Of a DNA stretch of 36,829 nt, positions 9,891 through 17,235 are shown in pieces. The position numbers were made by a program, and so were the translations under genes. How positions within the stretch are numbered: position 1 is the stretch's first letter; each line of letters starts with the position of its first letter. The notes beneath the pieces were generated by a model, which was not told where the DNA came from, ran no database searches, and worked only from the letters and a program-made list of their open reading frames with translations. This stretch comes from Candidatus Omnitrophota bacterium (lineage in GTDB: Bacteria; Omnitrophota; Gorgyraeia; Aquiviventales; Aquiviventaceae): assembly GCA_023247275.1 (NCBI GenBank), contig JAHFGT010000019.1, positions 1 through 36,829 of the forward strand, given 5' to 3'.

Positions 9891-10067
9891 CTAGAACAAC
9901 GTGTAAATAAATGGCGCCACGGCCGAGCTCTGACTAAACATGATCAGCCCGGCGAACACCATCAACAACACGATCATCGGGATCATCCACCACAGCCGCT
10001 CCCGCCACAGATACTGGCACAGCCGGCCGACAATCCCACACCGCGCCCCGATTCGTTCCATCCCCAT
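9891..10067 (-). CDS. Small membrane protein, DUF5989-like (SxtK-type partner of carbamoyltransferase)
   Basis: This 58-aa gene reads MGMERIGARCGIVGRLCQYL, then WRERLWW, one hydrophobic helix (MIPMIVLLMVFAGLIMF) and the tail QSSAVAPFIYTLF. The basic/aromatic stretch, single helix and SA(I/V)APFIYTLF ending match my recall of the DUF5989 family, small proteins encoded beside O-carbamoyltransferases, as sxtK beside sxtI. The start ATG lies 12 bases after the carbamoyltransferase stop and has a purine-rich AAGGGGG ribosome site 5 bases before it. It ends at TAG 9891, 5 bases before the oxidoreductase start. The function of the family is unknown to me. A role in anchoring or presenting substrate to the carbamoyltransferase at the membrane is inference. 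Confidence 0.85.
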   Translation of the reverse strand: MGMERIGARCGIVGRLCQYLWRERLWWMIPMIVLLMVFAGLIMFSQSSAVAPFIYTLF

Positions 10068-10079
10068 GACGTACCCCCT

Positions 10080-11906
10080 TCACGTCGCGTGCGAGACACG
10101 CGCAGCATTTCGTCGCTTTACGCTGCCGGATTTGCAGACGACATACGAGCCAAGCACCAGCCAATCGATCCCGCTGGCGAGAAAGGTTTGAATGGCATTC
10201 GCCGGCGAATTGACCATCGGTTCTCCTCGCAGATTAAACGAGGTATTCAGCAGCACCGGCACCCCGGTCCGGTCCGCGAACCGATCGATCAACGCCGCGT
10301 ACCGAGGGTTGGTCTGCCGGGACACGGCCTGGAGCCGGCTGCTGCCATCCGCGTGCGTCACGGCTGGGATGATGCCTCGCTTGTCCGCTTGGACCGAGGC
10401 CACGTACAGCATGAACTGCGATGGATAGTGCCGTTGACAGTTGTCCATCTGGATATACTCGGAGACTCGCTCGATCGGAATCGACGGCGCGAACGGCCGA
10501 AACGGCTCGCGGAACTTGATCTTCTCATTGACGATCTGCTTCATGTCCGCTCGGCGAGGATCCGCCAGAATGCTGCGATTGCCCAACGCGCGCGGTCCCC
10601 ACTCGGTGCGTCCTTGATACCAGCCGACCACCGACCCGCTGGCCAATGCGGTCGCGACTTCATCCAACAATTCAGACTCCTCATCCAGTCGCTCAAACGC
10701 CAGGTGTTGTTCGCCAAGCGCGTCTTCAATCTCCCGGTTTGAATACTCGGCTCCCCAATAGGCGTGCTCCATGACGAACGCGCGCGGTCGTTGCAACAGC
10801 ACATGGTAGGCATACAGCGCAGCCCCTAAGGCACCCCCTGAGTCGCCCGCGGCCGGCTGCACATAGATATCGGTGAACGGGGTTTCGCGCAGCAGTCGAC
10901 CATTGGCCACGCTGTTGTAAGCCACGCCACCCGCCAAGCACAACCGGGGGCTGTTGGTCTGTTCATACGCATGGCGCGCCATGGCCAGCAACGTCTCCTC
11001 GGTCACCCGCTGGATGCTGGCCGCTACGTCAGCATAGTATTCATTCGATTGCAGCTGACGCTGATCGTACGCGGGTGGCAGCCCGGTCGACCGGGTATAG
11101 AACTCAGATTCAGCAACCCGCGGCCGACCAAACAGCCGGGCGAATTTTCGGCTGAACGAATGCCGATCCGAATAGTGGTAACTCAGGTACTCCAGGTCCA
11201 ACCAGAAACTCCCGTCACGGGCCACGCGCAAGATCTGCCGGACACGGTCCTCGTACTTGGGCTGGCCGTATGGCGCCATCCCCATGACCTTGTATTCGCC
11301 CTCATTGACTTCAAACCCCAAGAACGCGGTAAAGGCGGAATACAACAGCCCGAGCGAATGCGGAAATTGGATCTCGGACGAAATCGTCAGCTCATTGCGG
11401 CCGGTGCCATCCCAGGTCGCACGCCCATAACCGAGCGTGGTTGTGGTCCATTCCCCCACCCCATCCACGGTGATGACCGCCGCATCCGGATACGGAGAAC
11501 AGAAAAATGCGCTGGCCGCGTGCGAGAGATGGTGCTCGGAGAACAAAATCCGATCAGCGGGAATTCCCAGCGTTTCTTGGATCAGATTGCGGGTCCACAG
11601 CTTCTCGTTGATCCAATGCGTCATGGCTTCTGGAAACGCTCGCCACGACGCTGGAAAGGTGGCCAGGCTGGATTGCAGGATCCGCTGAAATTTCACGAAC
11701 GGCTTCTCATAAAACACCACGTAATCCAGCTCATCGGCCTGGATTCCGCCTCGCTCCAGGCAAAACTGGATCGCGCGGCGCGGAAACCCATAGTCGTGCT
11801 TCTTCCGGGAGAACCGTTCTTCTTCGGTCGCGGCCACTAAGATCCCATCGCGCAACAGCGCGGCTGCGGCATCATGGAAATAGCAGGAGATCCCGAGGAT
11901 GTGCAT
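10080..11906 (-). CDS. O-carbamoyltransferase (NodU/CmcH/TobZ family)
   Basis: This 608-aa enzyme would carbamoylate a sugar hydroxyl using carbamoyl phosphate and ATP through a carbamoyl-adenylate. It starts [18 protein letters not shown], with the metal-binding HD region. HHLSHA at about residues 125-130 is the conserved His cluster, and TVDGVGEW follows. The C-terminal YrdC-like/TobZ part is complete: GWYQGRTEWGPRALGNRSI, then LLNTSFNLRGEP near the end. The ATG at 11906 overlaps the SxtJ-like stop as TGATG; a TTG sits one codon earlier. With the SxtJ-like and DUF5989-like genes it forms a three-gene cassette. In this locus the likely acceptor is a sugar of the surface glycan or its nucleotide precursor. 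Confidence 0.95.
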   Translation of the reverse strand: MHILGISCYFHDAAAALLRDGILVAATEEERFSRKKHDYGFPRRAIQFCLERGGIQADELDYVVFYEKPFVKFQRILQSSLATFPASWRAFPEAMTHWINEKLWTRNLIQETLGIPADRILFSEHHLSHAASAFFCSPYPDAAVITVDGVGEWTTTTLGYGRATWDGTGRNELTISSEIQFPHSLGLLYSAFTAFLGFEVNEGEYKVMGMAPYGQPKYEDRVRQILRVARDGSFWLDLEYLSYHYSDRHSFSRKFARLFGRPRVAESEFYTRSTGLPPAYDQRQLQSNEYYADVAASIQRVTEETLLAMARHAYEQTNSPRLCLAGGVAYNSVANGRLLRETPFTDIYVQPAAGDSGGALGAALYAYHVLLQRPRAFVMEHAYWGAEYSNREIEDALGEQHLAFERLDEESELLDEVATALASGSVVGWYQGRTEWGPRALGNRSILADPRRADMKQIVNEKIKFREPFRPFAPSIPIERVSEYIQMDNCQRHYPSQFMLYVASVQADKRGIIPAVTHADGSSRLQAVSRQTNPRYAALIDRFADRTGVPVLLNTSFNLRGEPMVNSPANAIQTFLASGIDWLVLGSYVVCKSGSVKRRNAARVSHAT

Positions 11907-12298
11907 CAATACTCAACCCGGGCGGCTTCGATCGTCGGTGTCCTGGCGGGCCGATCGCGCCACCAGGATCCCTGTGGGGGCCGACGGGTTCTGAGCGGAT
12001 CGCCCGCCATGCGAATCACCACCGCGAATGGGACCACCAGCGTGAAGTAACACACGATGAATGCGAGTCGGCCCACGATTCCCATGACCGCGATCAGCCG
12101 CGGTTGGAGCCATCGCGACCACGGGGCCAGGCCGAGCGCGACCAGCGTCATGGTCGACAATTTCATCACCAATGACGGAACAGGCAGTTGATGCGCGGCC
12201 CAGCGAGCCCCCAGGAGCAGCAGGATGGCGTACACCCAGAACCCGGCAGTGATGGCCGCCGCCCGCCACCAGGATGATCGAGTGTCCGCGTTATCCAT
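11906..12298 (-). CDS. SxtJ-like small membrane protein
   Basis: This 130-aa protein has three to four hydrophobic segments ([18 protein letters not shown], a weaker one after it, and [17 protein letters not shown]). It ends with the pattern [18 protein letters not shown]. That MR-x-x-GxDPLR...SYW-like ending is what I know from the SxtJ family, membrane proteins found next to carbamoyltransferases. The start at ATG 12298 overlaps the UDP-xylose synthase stop by 8 bases. A longer frame from 12445 would run through the UXS gene and is rejected. The biochemical role is unknown. Gene order UXS, SxtJ-like, carbamoyltransferase, DUF5989-like suggests these three small/large proteins work together at the membrane. 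Confidence 0.82.
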   Translation of the reverse strand: MDNADTRSSWWRAAAITAGFWVYAILLLLGARWAAHQLPVPSLVMKLSTMTLVALGLAPWSRWLQPRLIAVMGIVGRLAFIVCYFTLVVPFAVVIRMAGDPLRTRRPPQGSWWRDRPARTPTIEAARVEY

Positions 12299-13253
12299 GG
12301 CGGCTGCCAGCGGCTGGAATTCGGCCAACTTCGCGTGTAAACCACTCGACGGTCTTGTGGAGTCCGTCCATGAGCGGCGTGCGCGGTTGCCATGACAACA
12401 ACCGTGTGGCCAGGCTGATATCCGGGCATCGCTGTTTTGGATCATCTTGTGGCAGCGCCCGAAACACGATCTCGCTGGTGCTCCGAGTGACCTCGCGAAT
12501 CCGCTTGGCCAACTCGAGAATCGTATACTCCTCCGGGTTGCCCAGATTCATCGGGTCGGCATAGTCGGCTTGCATCAACCGAACGATCCCGTCCACCAGA
12601 TCATCGATATAACAAAATGACCGCGTCTGGCTGCCATCGCCAAACACGGTCAGTGGCTCATGCCGCAACGCCTGGGTCATCAACGACGGGATCGCTCGTC
12701 CATCATCCATCCGCATTCGGGCGCCGTAAGTATTAAAGATCCTGACGATACGGGTGTTGACGTCATGCTCTCGGTGATACGCCATCGTCACCGCCTCAGC
12801 AAACCGCTTCGCCTCATCGTACACACCCCGAGGGCCAACCGGGTTGACATGCCCCCAATACTGCTCGGGCTGCGGGTGTACCTGCGGATCGCCGTACACT
12901 TCTGAGGTGGAGGCGAGGAGAAATTTGGCGTGCTTGGCCTTCGCAATCCCGAGCGCGTTGAGCGTGCCCAGTGAGCCAACCTTCAGCGTGGGGATCGGAT
13001 ATTTCAGGTAATCTGGCGGGCTGGCTGGAGAGGCAAAGTGCAGCACGTAGTCGAGCGGACCGGGAAACTCCAGCAGTTGGCTGATATTATGTTGGATCAG
13101 GCGAAACTTCTGATGGCCCTGTAGATGGGTCAGGTTGGCCAGGGTGCCAGTGATGAAATTGTCCACGCCGATGAGCTCATGCCCATCGGCCAGTAGTCGA
13201 TCACACAGATGGGACCCGATGAACCCTGCGCCACCGGTGACAAGGATCTTCAT
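12291..13253 (-). CDS. UDP-glucuronate decarboxylase (UDP-xylose synthase)
   Basis: This 320-aa enzyme converts UDP-glucuronate to UDP-xylose with bound NAD. It opens [20 protein letters not shown]. The UXS-specific segment [15 protein letters not shown] is followed by [11 protein letters not shown] and the GVYDEAK catalytic Tyr/Lys. Downstream are [11 protein letters not shown] and PMNLGNPEE, again characteristic of this family rather than a 4-epimerase. It needs UDP-GlcA, which the ugd gene at 20404-21726 would supply. The start overlaps the stop of the LexA-like gene as ATGA, so the regulator and this enzyme are co-expressed. Confidence 0.94.
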   Translation of the reverse strand: MKILVTGGAGFIGSHLCDRLLADGHELIGVDNFITGTLANLTHLQGHQKFRLIQHNISQLLEFPGPLDYVLHFASPASPPDYLKYPIPTLKVGSLGTLNALGIAKAKHAKFLLASTSEVYGDPQVHPQPEQYWGHVNPVGPRGVYDEAKRFAEAVTMAYHREHDVNTRIVRIFNTYGARMRMDDGRAIPSLMTQALRHEPLTVFGDGSQTRSFCYIDDLVDGIVRLMQADYADPMNLGNPEEYTILELAKRIREVTRSTSEIVFRALPQDDPKQRCPDISLATRLLSWQPRTPLMDGLHKTVEWFTREVGRIPAAGSRHG

Positions 13254-13519
13254 CCAGCTACGCTCTGATCTGCCAAGACTGCCGGTGCGCTGAGTTGCTC
13301 GATGGCCCGACGGATGACCTTGATCCCGCGATGTTTATTGGGAGTGCGTCGGATCAGCCCCTTACGCTCAAGCGCGTTGAGGCGGTCCACGGTGGATTTG
13401 TACGAGACAATCTGGCAGTTGGTTTGGATTTCCCGGATAAACGGGGCGCGACCGTGTTCGGCAACATACTGCCGAACATAGTCAAGTACGGTCTGTTGCT
13501 TCTGCGTGATTTTGTTCAG
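13250..13519 (-). CDS. LexA-type winged-helix DNA-binding protein without peptidase domain; no canonical start codon
   Basis: The frame ending at TGA 13250 encodes about 89 residues that match the LexA N-terminal winged helix: [49 protein letters not shown] and KHRGIKVI. It ends 23 residues later, so the LexA autoproteolysis domain is absent. The frame is open back to TAA at about 13540, but it has no ATG, GTG or TTG before the HTH region. The only near-cognate codon at the right place is CTG at 13519, just before NKITQKQQ, and no Shine-Dalgarno is visible. So the gene may use CTG, be misread by one base, or be decaying. Its stop overlaps the UXS start as ATGA. Its position at an operon head under a palindrome-bearing promoter suggests local autoregulation. 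Confidence 0.65.
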   Translation of the reverse strand: MNKITQKQQTVLDYVRQYVAEHGRAPFIREIQTNCQIVSYKSTVDRLNALERKGLIRRTPNKHRGIKVIRRAIEQLSAPAVLADQSVAG

Positions 13520-13566
13520 GTTAGCACGGTGAGGCCAGGCTAAATATTACGATGATCCAGGAGCAA

Positions 13567-13595
13567 AAATTAACATATCTATATAGTCTTGTCAA
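13567..13595 (-). promoter_or_regulatory. Putative sigma70-type promoter for the LexA-like/UXS/carbamoyl operon
   Basis: On the minus strand a perfect -35 hexamer TTGACA lies at 13595-13590. It is followed after 17 bases by a weak -10 TAATTT at 13572-13567, so a transcript would start near 13560. The tract is clearly more AT-rich than its surroundings. The first gene downstream is the LexA-type gene. Confidence 0.5.
13571..13594. promoter_or_regulatory. Imperfect 24-bp palindrome inside the promoter (possible operator)
   Basis: The sequence is symmetric about 13582/13583. It has a perfect 8-bp core CTATATAG (13579-13586) and outer half-sites related to TNACA/TGTNA, with 16 of 24 positions symmetric. 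It fills the space between the -35 and -10 hexamers, so a bound protein would block RNA polymerase. The LexA-type protein encoded just downstream is the natural candidate ligand, but this is inference. Confidence 0.4.
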
Positions 13596-13633
13596 AGCAT
13601 ATTGTGACTTTTAGTAGCGGTATAACTGGGGAG

Positions 13634-14764
13634 TTACGCGGGCAATCTGGAGGGGTGAAGCGCTCTGGCGATCTGCCTAACGATCTGATCGATCGTCTCA
13701 CCGCTCAGCTCGGGAAACATGGGCAAGGACAAGACTTGGTGGCAGGCTTGTTCAGCTTCAGGATACGAACGGCTCCGGCTCACACACGGTGCGAGCGCTG
13801 GCTGAGCCGGGAGAATCGACGGATAGTAGACCTGCGCACTGATCCCTGCCTGAGTCAGCGACTCTTTGAGTTGATCCCGTTGTGTGACGCGCACCGTGTA
13901 CTGGTGGTACACATGCTCGGCGTGCGGTACCACGGTCGGCACGACGAGCTCAGGCAGGGACAGCTTCGCAAGCTGTTCGGTGTACCGGGTGGCGTGGTGC
14001 CGGCGGGTCGCGTTCCATCGGTCAAGATGGCGCAGTTTGACTCGAAGGATCGCGGCTTGGAGCTCGTCTAAGCGGCTATTCGTTCCTAAGGCCACATGCC
14101 AATACTTTCCTTGGCTACCATGCGTCCGCAACAGCCGGATCTGATCAGCAATCGCCGGGTCGCTGGTCACCACCATTCCACCATCGCCATAGCCGCCCAG
14201 GTTTTTGCTCGGAAAAAAACTGAGCGCGCCCGCATCCCCGAATGCGCCAACCGCTTGAGCTCGGTATCGTGCGCCTATCGCCTGCGCACAGTCCTCAACC
14301 ACCCTCAGGTGATGCTGTTTGGCGATGGCCATCACCTGATCCATTGCGCACGGATGACCGTACAAATGGACCGGCAATAGCGCCCGGGTCTTTGGGGTAA
14401 TGTGCGATTCAAGACGCCGGAGATCCAGGTTATACGTCAAGGGGTCGATGTCAACAAACACCGGGGTCGCGCCAACCGCCACGATGGCCTCAGCAGTCGC
14501 AAAAAAACTGTACGCGGTCGTGATGACCTCATCGCCAGTCGTGATACCGCAAGCCCGCAGCGACAGTTCGAGCGCATCCGTCCCTGAGGCGACCGCGACC
14601 GCATACCGGGTGCCGCAGGCGACCGCGACCTCCTGTTCAAGCGCTTCCACTTCAGGACCGAGGATGAATTGGCCTCGGTCCAGCACCCCCTGGATCGCGG
14701 CGTCAATCTCGGTCTTGATGGACCGGTACTGCGCCTGCAGGTCAACGAGAGGGATTGTCGGCAT
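13634..14764 (-). CDS. DegT/DnrJ/EryC1/StrS sugar aminotransferase (WbpE/WlbC-like)
   Basis: This 376-aa PLP-dependent enzyme transfers an amino group, usually from glutamate, to a keto-sugar nucleotide. The N-terminus is MPTIPLVDLQAQY. The family landmarks are VASGTDALELSL, TTAYSFFATAEAI, PVFVDIDP, VVEDCAQAIGARY and SFFPSKNLGGYGDGG; the last contains the PLP-binding Lys. RTHGSQGKYWH and NSRLDELQAAIL complete the fold. The RTHG(S/A)xxKY(x)H pattern is the type seen in WbpE-like 3-aminotransferases. The start was set at 14764 because the 10 residues before it are encoded by an intergenic repeat. Together with the Gfo/Idh/MocA oxidoreductase and WbpD-like acetyltransferase it should build a 3-acetamido sugar. 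It is the last gene before the AT-rich promoter region. Confidence 0.93.
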   Translation of the reverse strand: MPTIPLVDLQAQYRSIKTEIDAAIQGVLDRGQFILGPEVEALEQEVAVACGTRYAVAVASGTDALELSLRACGITTGDEVITTAYSFFATAEAIVAVGATPVFVDIDPLTYNLDLRRLESHITPKTRALLPVHLYGHPCAMDQVMAIAKQHHLRVVEDCAQAIGARYRAQAVGAFGDAGALSFFPSKNLGGYGDGGMVVTSDPAIADQIRLLRTHGSQGKYWHVALGTNSRLDELQAAILRVKLRHLDRWNATRRHHATRYTEQLAKLSLPELVVPTVVPHAEHVYHQYTVRVTQRDQLKESLTQAGISAQVYYPSILPAQPALAPCVSRSRSYPEAEQACHQVLSLPMFPELSGETIDQIVRQIARALHPSRLPA

Positions 14765-14767
14765 CGT

Positions 14768-14815
14768 GATTCGTGAACAGGTGTACGAGTGCACGGGTAC
14801 ACCTGTTCACCAGTA
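14768..14815. repeat. Palindromic intergenic repeat, copy A (14-bp perfect stem)
   Basis: Between two genes sits a perfect inverted repeat: GTGAACAGGTGTAC at 14773-14786 and its complement GTACACCTGTTCAC at 14797-14810, with a 10-base loop that itself holds GTGCAC. It begins with GATTCGTG (14768), as do copies at 15782 and 33923. As RNA it would make a very stable hairpin between the epimerase and the aminotransferase, perhaps acting as a processing or attenuation site. No T-run follows, so it is not a standard terminator. Confidence 0.8.
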
Positions 14816-14826
14816 CACCAGATGAT

Positions 14827-15768
14827 TTACTGGGGCGGGTGAGCACGAAACCAGTCCACGGTTCGGCGCAAGCCTTCAGCGAACCCGACCTGCCCTTTCC
14901 AATTCAGCAATCGCATGACCTTCGCAGGATCAGCTAGCGTTCGCTTGACATCCCCTGGACGCGATGGCTTGAACGTTGGCGCGATCGACAACCCCAGAAT
15001 GTGATTGAGCTCGCGCAACAGATCCAACAGCGAATGCTCCTCGCCCAGCGCCACATTGAACACTTCCCCACTCACCCCTGGCGCCCGGGACGCTCGGATG
15101 GTCGCATCCGCCACGTTGCTGATGTACGTGAAATCCCGTGACTGGGTCCCATCACCAAACACCGGTGGGGATTCCCCTCGGAGTAAACAGCTGATGAATT
15201 TTGGGATGACGACGGCGTAGTCGTTTTCCAAGCTTTGGCGCGGACCAAACACATTGAAGTACCGCACCGCCACGGTCTCGAGTCCGAACGCGCGGGAAAA
15301 CAGCCCGCAGTACAGCTCATCCGCCAATTTTGAGGCCGCGTACGGAGAGATGGGGTTGGCGGGTTGATCTTCGCGCAGCGGCATGTTGGTCGTCTCACCG
15401 TACACTGAGCTCGACGAGATGCAGACCACTCGCTGCACCTTGGCCTTGACCGCCGACTCCAGCAGATTGACGGTCCCCAACACATTGACGTCGGTGTAAC
15501 CCCAGGGGTCAGCCATCGATTTGGGCACGCTGCGCCATGCGGCTTCGTGGATGATCAACTCAACACCCTGGCAGGCCTGACCCACTACCTGCCGATCGCG
15601 GACATCCCCCTGCACAAATTCGATCCGATCGCGCACCCCGGACAGGTTCTCGAGCCGCCCGGAGGAGAGATCATCCAGCACCCGGACGCGGTGCCCTTCG
15701 CTGATCAGTTGGTCGACGACGTGTGAGCCGATAAAGCCGGCGCCGCCGGTCACCAGATAGTTCGCCAT
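14827..15768 (-). CDS. UDP-hexose/HexNAc C4-epimerase-like SDR
   Basis: This 313-aa extended SDR resembles UDP-glucose/UDP-GlcNAc 4-epimerases (GalE2/WbpP group). It has [29 protein letters not shown], the CISSSSVYG strand and the SPYAASK Tyr/Lys pair. VRYFNVFGPRQ and DGTQSRDFTYISNVADA follow, then VFNVALGEE. The HEAA..SVPxS segment and FNVFGPRQ are common to the short GalE-like enzymes that act on UDP-GlcNAc or UDP-GlcNAcA. It has a Shine-Dalgarno-like GGAG 6 bases before the ATG. It lies between two copies of the palindromic repeat family (15782 upstream, 14768 downstream). The exact sugar is not determined. Confidence 0.88.
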   Translation of the reverse strand: MANYLVTGGAGFIGSHVVDQLISEGHRVRVLDDLSSGRLENLSGVRDRIEFVQGDVRDRQVVGQACQGVELIIHEAAWRSVPKSMADPWGYTDVNVLGTVNLLESAVKAKVQRVVCISSSSVYGETTNMPLREDQPANPISPYAASKLADELYCGLFSRAFGLETVAVRYFNVFGPRQSLENDYAVVIPKFISCLLRGESPPVFGDGTQSRDFTYISNVADATIRASRAPGVSGEVFNVALGEEHSLLDLLRELNHILGLSIAPTFKPSRPGDVKRTLADPAKVMRLLNWKGQVGFAEGLRRTVDWFRAHPPQ

Positions 15769-15781
15769 ATCTGACTCCGAT

Positions 15782-15882
15782 GATTCGTGTCCAGGTGAAC
15801 AGGTGTGCAGGCGAACTGGTCATCGGCCCGTAACTGACAAGAAATCCGTACACCTGTACACCCGTACACCCGTTCATGAACC
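15782..15882. repeat. Palindromic intergenic repeat, copy B (degenerate)
   Basis: The spacer between the WbpA-like and 4-epimerase-like genes starts with GATTCGTG, followed by CCAGGTGAACAGGTGT. It ends with a run of 8-mers TACACCTG, TACACCCG, TACACCCG and then TTCATGAAC. The two halves are roughly complementary but less regular than copy A and are separated by about 40 bases. Sequence and position mark it as the same family as the copies at 14768 and 33923. Confidence 0.65.
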
Positions 15883-15883
15883 G

Positions 15884-17206
15884 TCATAGTTTCACAATGC
15901 GGGTTGAGCGTTTGCCCAGTGCCCCATACTGATTGCGCGTATCGACAATCGCAGATGCATGGCGCAGCACCAGGTCATAATCCACCTGGCTGTGATTCGT
16001 CAATAGCACCACGCAATCGGAACGTTCCAACACCGGCCGGGTCAGCGCAACAGAACGCTGTTCATGGCCATGCAGCTGCGTCGATGGCACAAACGGGTCA
16101 TGGTAGGTCACCACCGCCCCGCGTTCCTCGAGGATTCGGGCCACATCAAATGCCGGTGAGTCCCGTAAATCTCCCACATCCTTTTTGTACGCGAGTCCCA
16201 GGAGCAAGATGCGAGCCCGATTGAGCGGTTTGCGGTCCTGATTCAACACCGCGGCGACCTTGTCGACCACATACGCCGGCATCGCCCCGTTGATGTGCGT
16301 GGCAAGTTCGATAAATCTGGCTTCAAACCCATGCACGCGAACCTTCCACGCCAGATACATCGGGTCGGACGGAATGCAATGCCCGCCGATCCCAGGGCCT
16401 GGATAGAACGGCATGAATCCAAACGGCTTGGTCTTGGCCGCGTCGATCACTTCCCACACATCGATGCCTAATCGATCACAGATCAGGGTGATTTCATTCA
16501 CCAGTCCGATATTGACCGCACGAAAGGTGTTTTCCAATAACTTCACCATTTCAGCAACCTTTGAGCACGAGACCGGCACCGTCCGATGGATGGCGGTCCC
16601 ATACAACGCGGTGGCCAGCTCAGTGCAGCGCGGCGTGATTCCCCCGATGACCTTTGGAATCGTCCGGGTCGTGTACGTCGCATTACCTGGATCGATCCGC
16701 TCCGGCGAGAAGGCCAGGCAGAAATCCTTCCCCACCGTGAATCCGCGCGCGGACAAGGCCGGTAAGATCACTTCATCCGTCGTGCCAGGGTAGGTCGTGC
16801 TTTCGAGCACGATCAACTGTCCTTGACGGACCCGGCGGGCGATCTGGTCGGTGGCCGAGAGGATATACGACATGTCCGGCTCGCGTGTCTTTCGCAGCGG
16901 GGTCGGCACGCAAATGATGATCGCATCCTGGCGGCCCAAGACCTCGAAGGACGACGTGGCTTGCAACCGCCGGCGCCGCCGCAAGGTTCGCAGATCCTCG
17001 CTGGCGACATCCAGGATGTACGAGCGGCCACGATTCACCCCCTGCACCCGATGAACGTCCAAGTCGATCCCAGTGACGGAGAACCCTTCCTTGGCGAACT
17101 CTACTGCCAACGGCAGTCCGACATAGCCCAATCCAATAATGCCAACTCGGGCGGTGCGGGCGCGGATGCGTTTGGCTAATTGAGCCAACGGCGTCCTTCG
17201 ACTCAT
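15884..17206 (-). CDS. UDP-N-acetyl-D-glucosamine 6-dehydrogenase (WbpA/TviB-like)
   Basis: This 440-aa nucleotide-sugar dehydrogenase most likely makes UDP-GlcNAc uronate. After a basic leader comes GIIGLGYVGLPLAVEF, the NAD motif typical of WbpA/TviB. LESTTYPGTT and FSPERIDPGN follow, then KLLENTFRAVNI. The catalytic Cys is in GPGIGGHCIPSDP. The IDPGN and GGHCIPxDP forms separate this subtype from Ugd. The C-terminal domain has LLGLAYKKDVGDLRDSP. The start ATG at 17206 overlaps the rmlD stop as ATGA. The longer frame up to 17578 is antisense-like filler inside rmlD. The first 20 bases of the gene overlap a palindromic repeat. Downstream partners for 3-amination and acetylation lie at 8174-14764. 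Confidence 0.93.
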   Translation of the reverse strand: MSRRTPLAQLAKRIRARTARVGIIGLGYVGLPLAVEFAKEGFSVTGIDLDVHRVQGVNRGRSYILDVASEDLRTLRRRRRLQATSSFEVLGRQDAIIICVPTPLRKTREPDMSYILSATDQIARRVRQGQLIVLESTTYPGTTDEVILPALSARGFTVGKDFCLAFSPERIDPGNATYTTRTIPKVIGGITPRCTELATALYGTAIHRTVPVSCSKVAEMVKLLENTFRAVNIGLVNEITLICDRLGIDVWEVIDAAKTKPFGFMPFYPGPGIGGHCIPSDPMYLAWKVRVHGFEARFIELATHINGAMPAYVVDKVAAVLNQDRKPLNRARILLLGLAYKKDVGDLRDSPAFDVARILEERGAVVTYHDPFVPSTQLHGHEQRSVALTRPVLERSDCVVLLTNHSQVDYDLVLRHASAIVDTRNQYGALGKRSTRIVKL

Positions 17207-17235
17207 CTCAGGACGCCGTCCTGAGCGAAGCCGAA
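17197..17235. repeat. REP-like palindrome spanning the rmlD stop and the next start
   Basis: CTCAGGAC at 17207-17214 pairs with GTCCTGAG at 17218-17225 across a 3-base loop, and TTCG at 17197-17200 pairs with CGAA at 17232-17235. This is the layout of a short TTCGACT..CTCAGGAC palindrome that I know to be widespread in bacterial genomes. It supplies the last codons of rmlD, its stop and the first codons of the downstream dehydrogenase. A degenerate relative lies at 21997-22035. Confidence 0.75.

Noticed and set aside
9597..10742. A 381-codon plus-strand open frame across the oxidoreductase, DUF5989-like and carbamoyltransferase genes
   Set aside because: It crosses three genes that are clearly coded on the other strand, and its translation is low-complexity and unlike any family.
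15671..15877. A minus-strand frame of 68 codons beginning MNGCTGVQVYG
   Set aside because: Its start lies in palindromic repeat copy B and its end runs antiphase into the SDR gene. Similar peptides come from the repeat copies near 14794 and 34000.
14768..15882. CRISPR-like repeats around the C4-epimerase gene
   Set aside because: Only two diverged palindromic copies occur, about 1 kb apart, with a gene between them and no regular spacers or cas genes.
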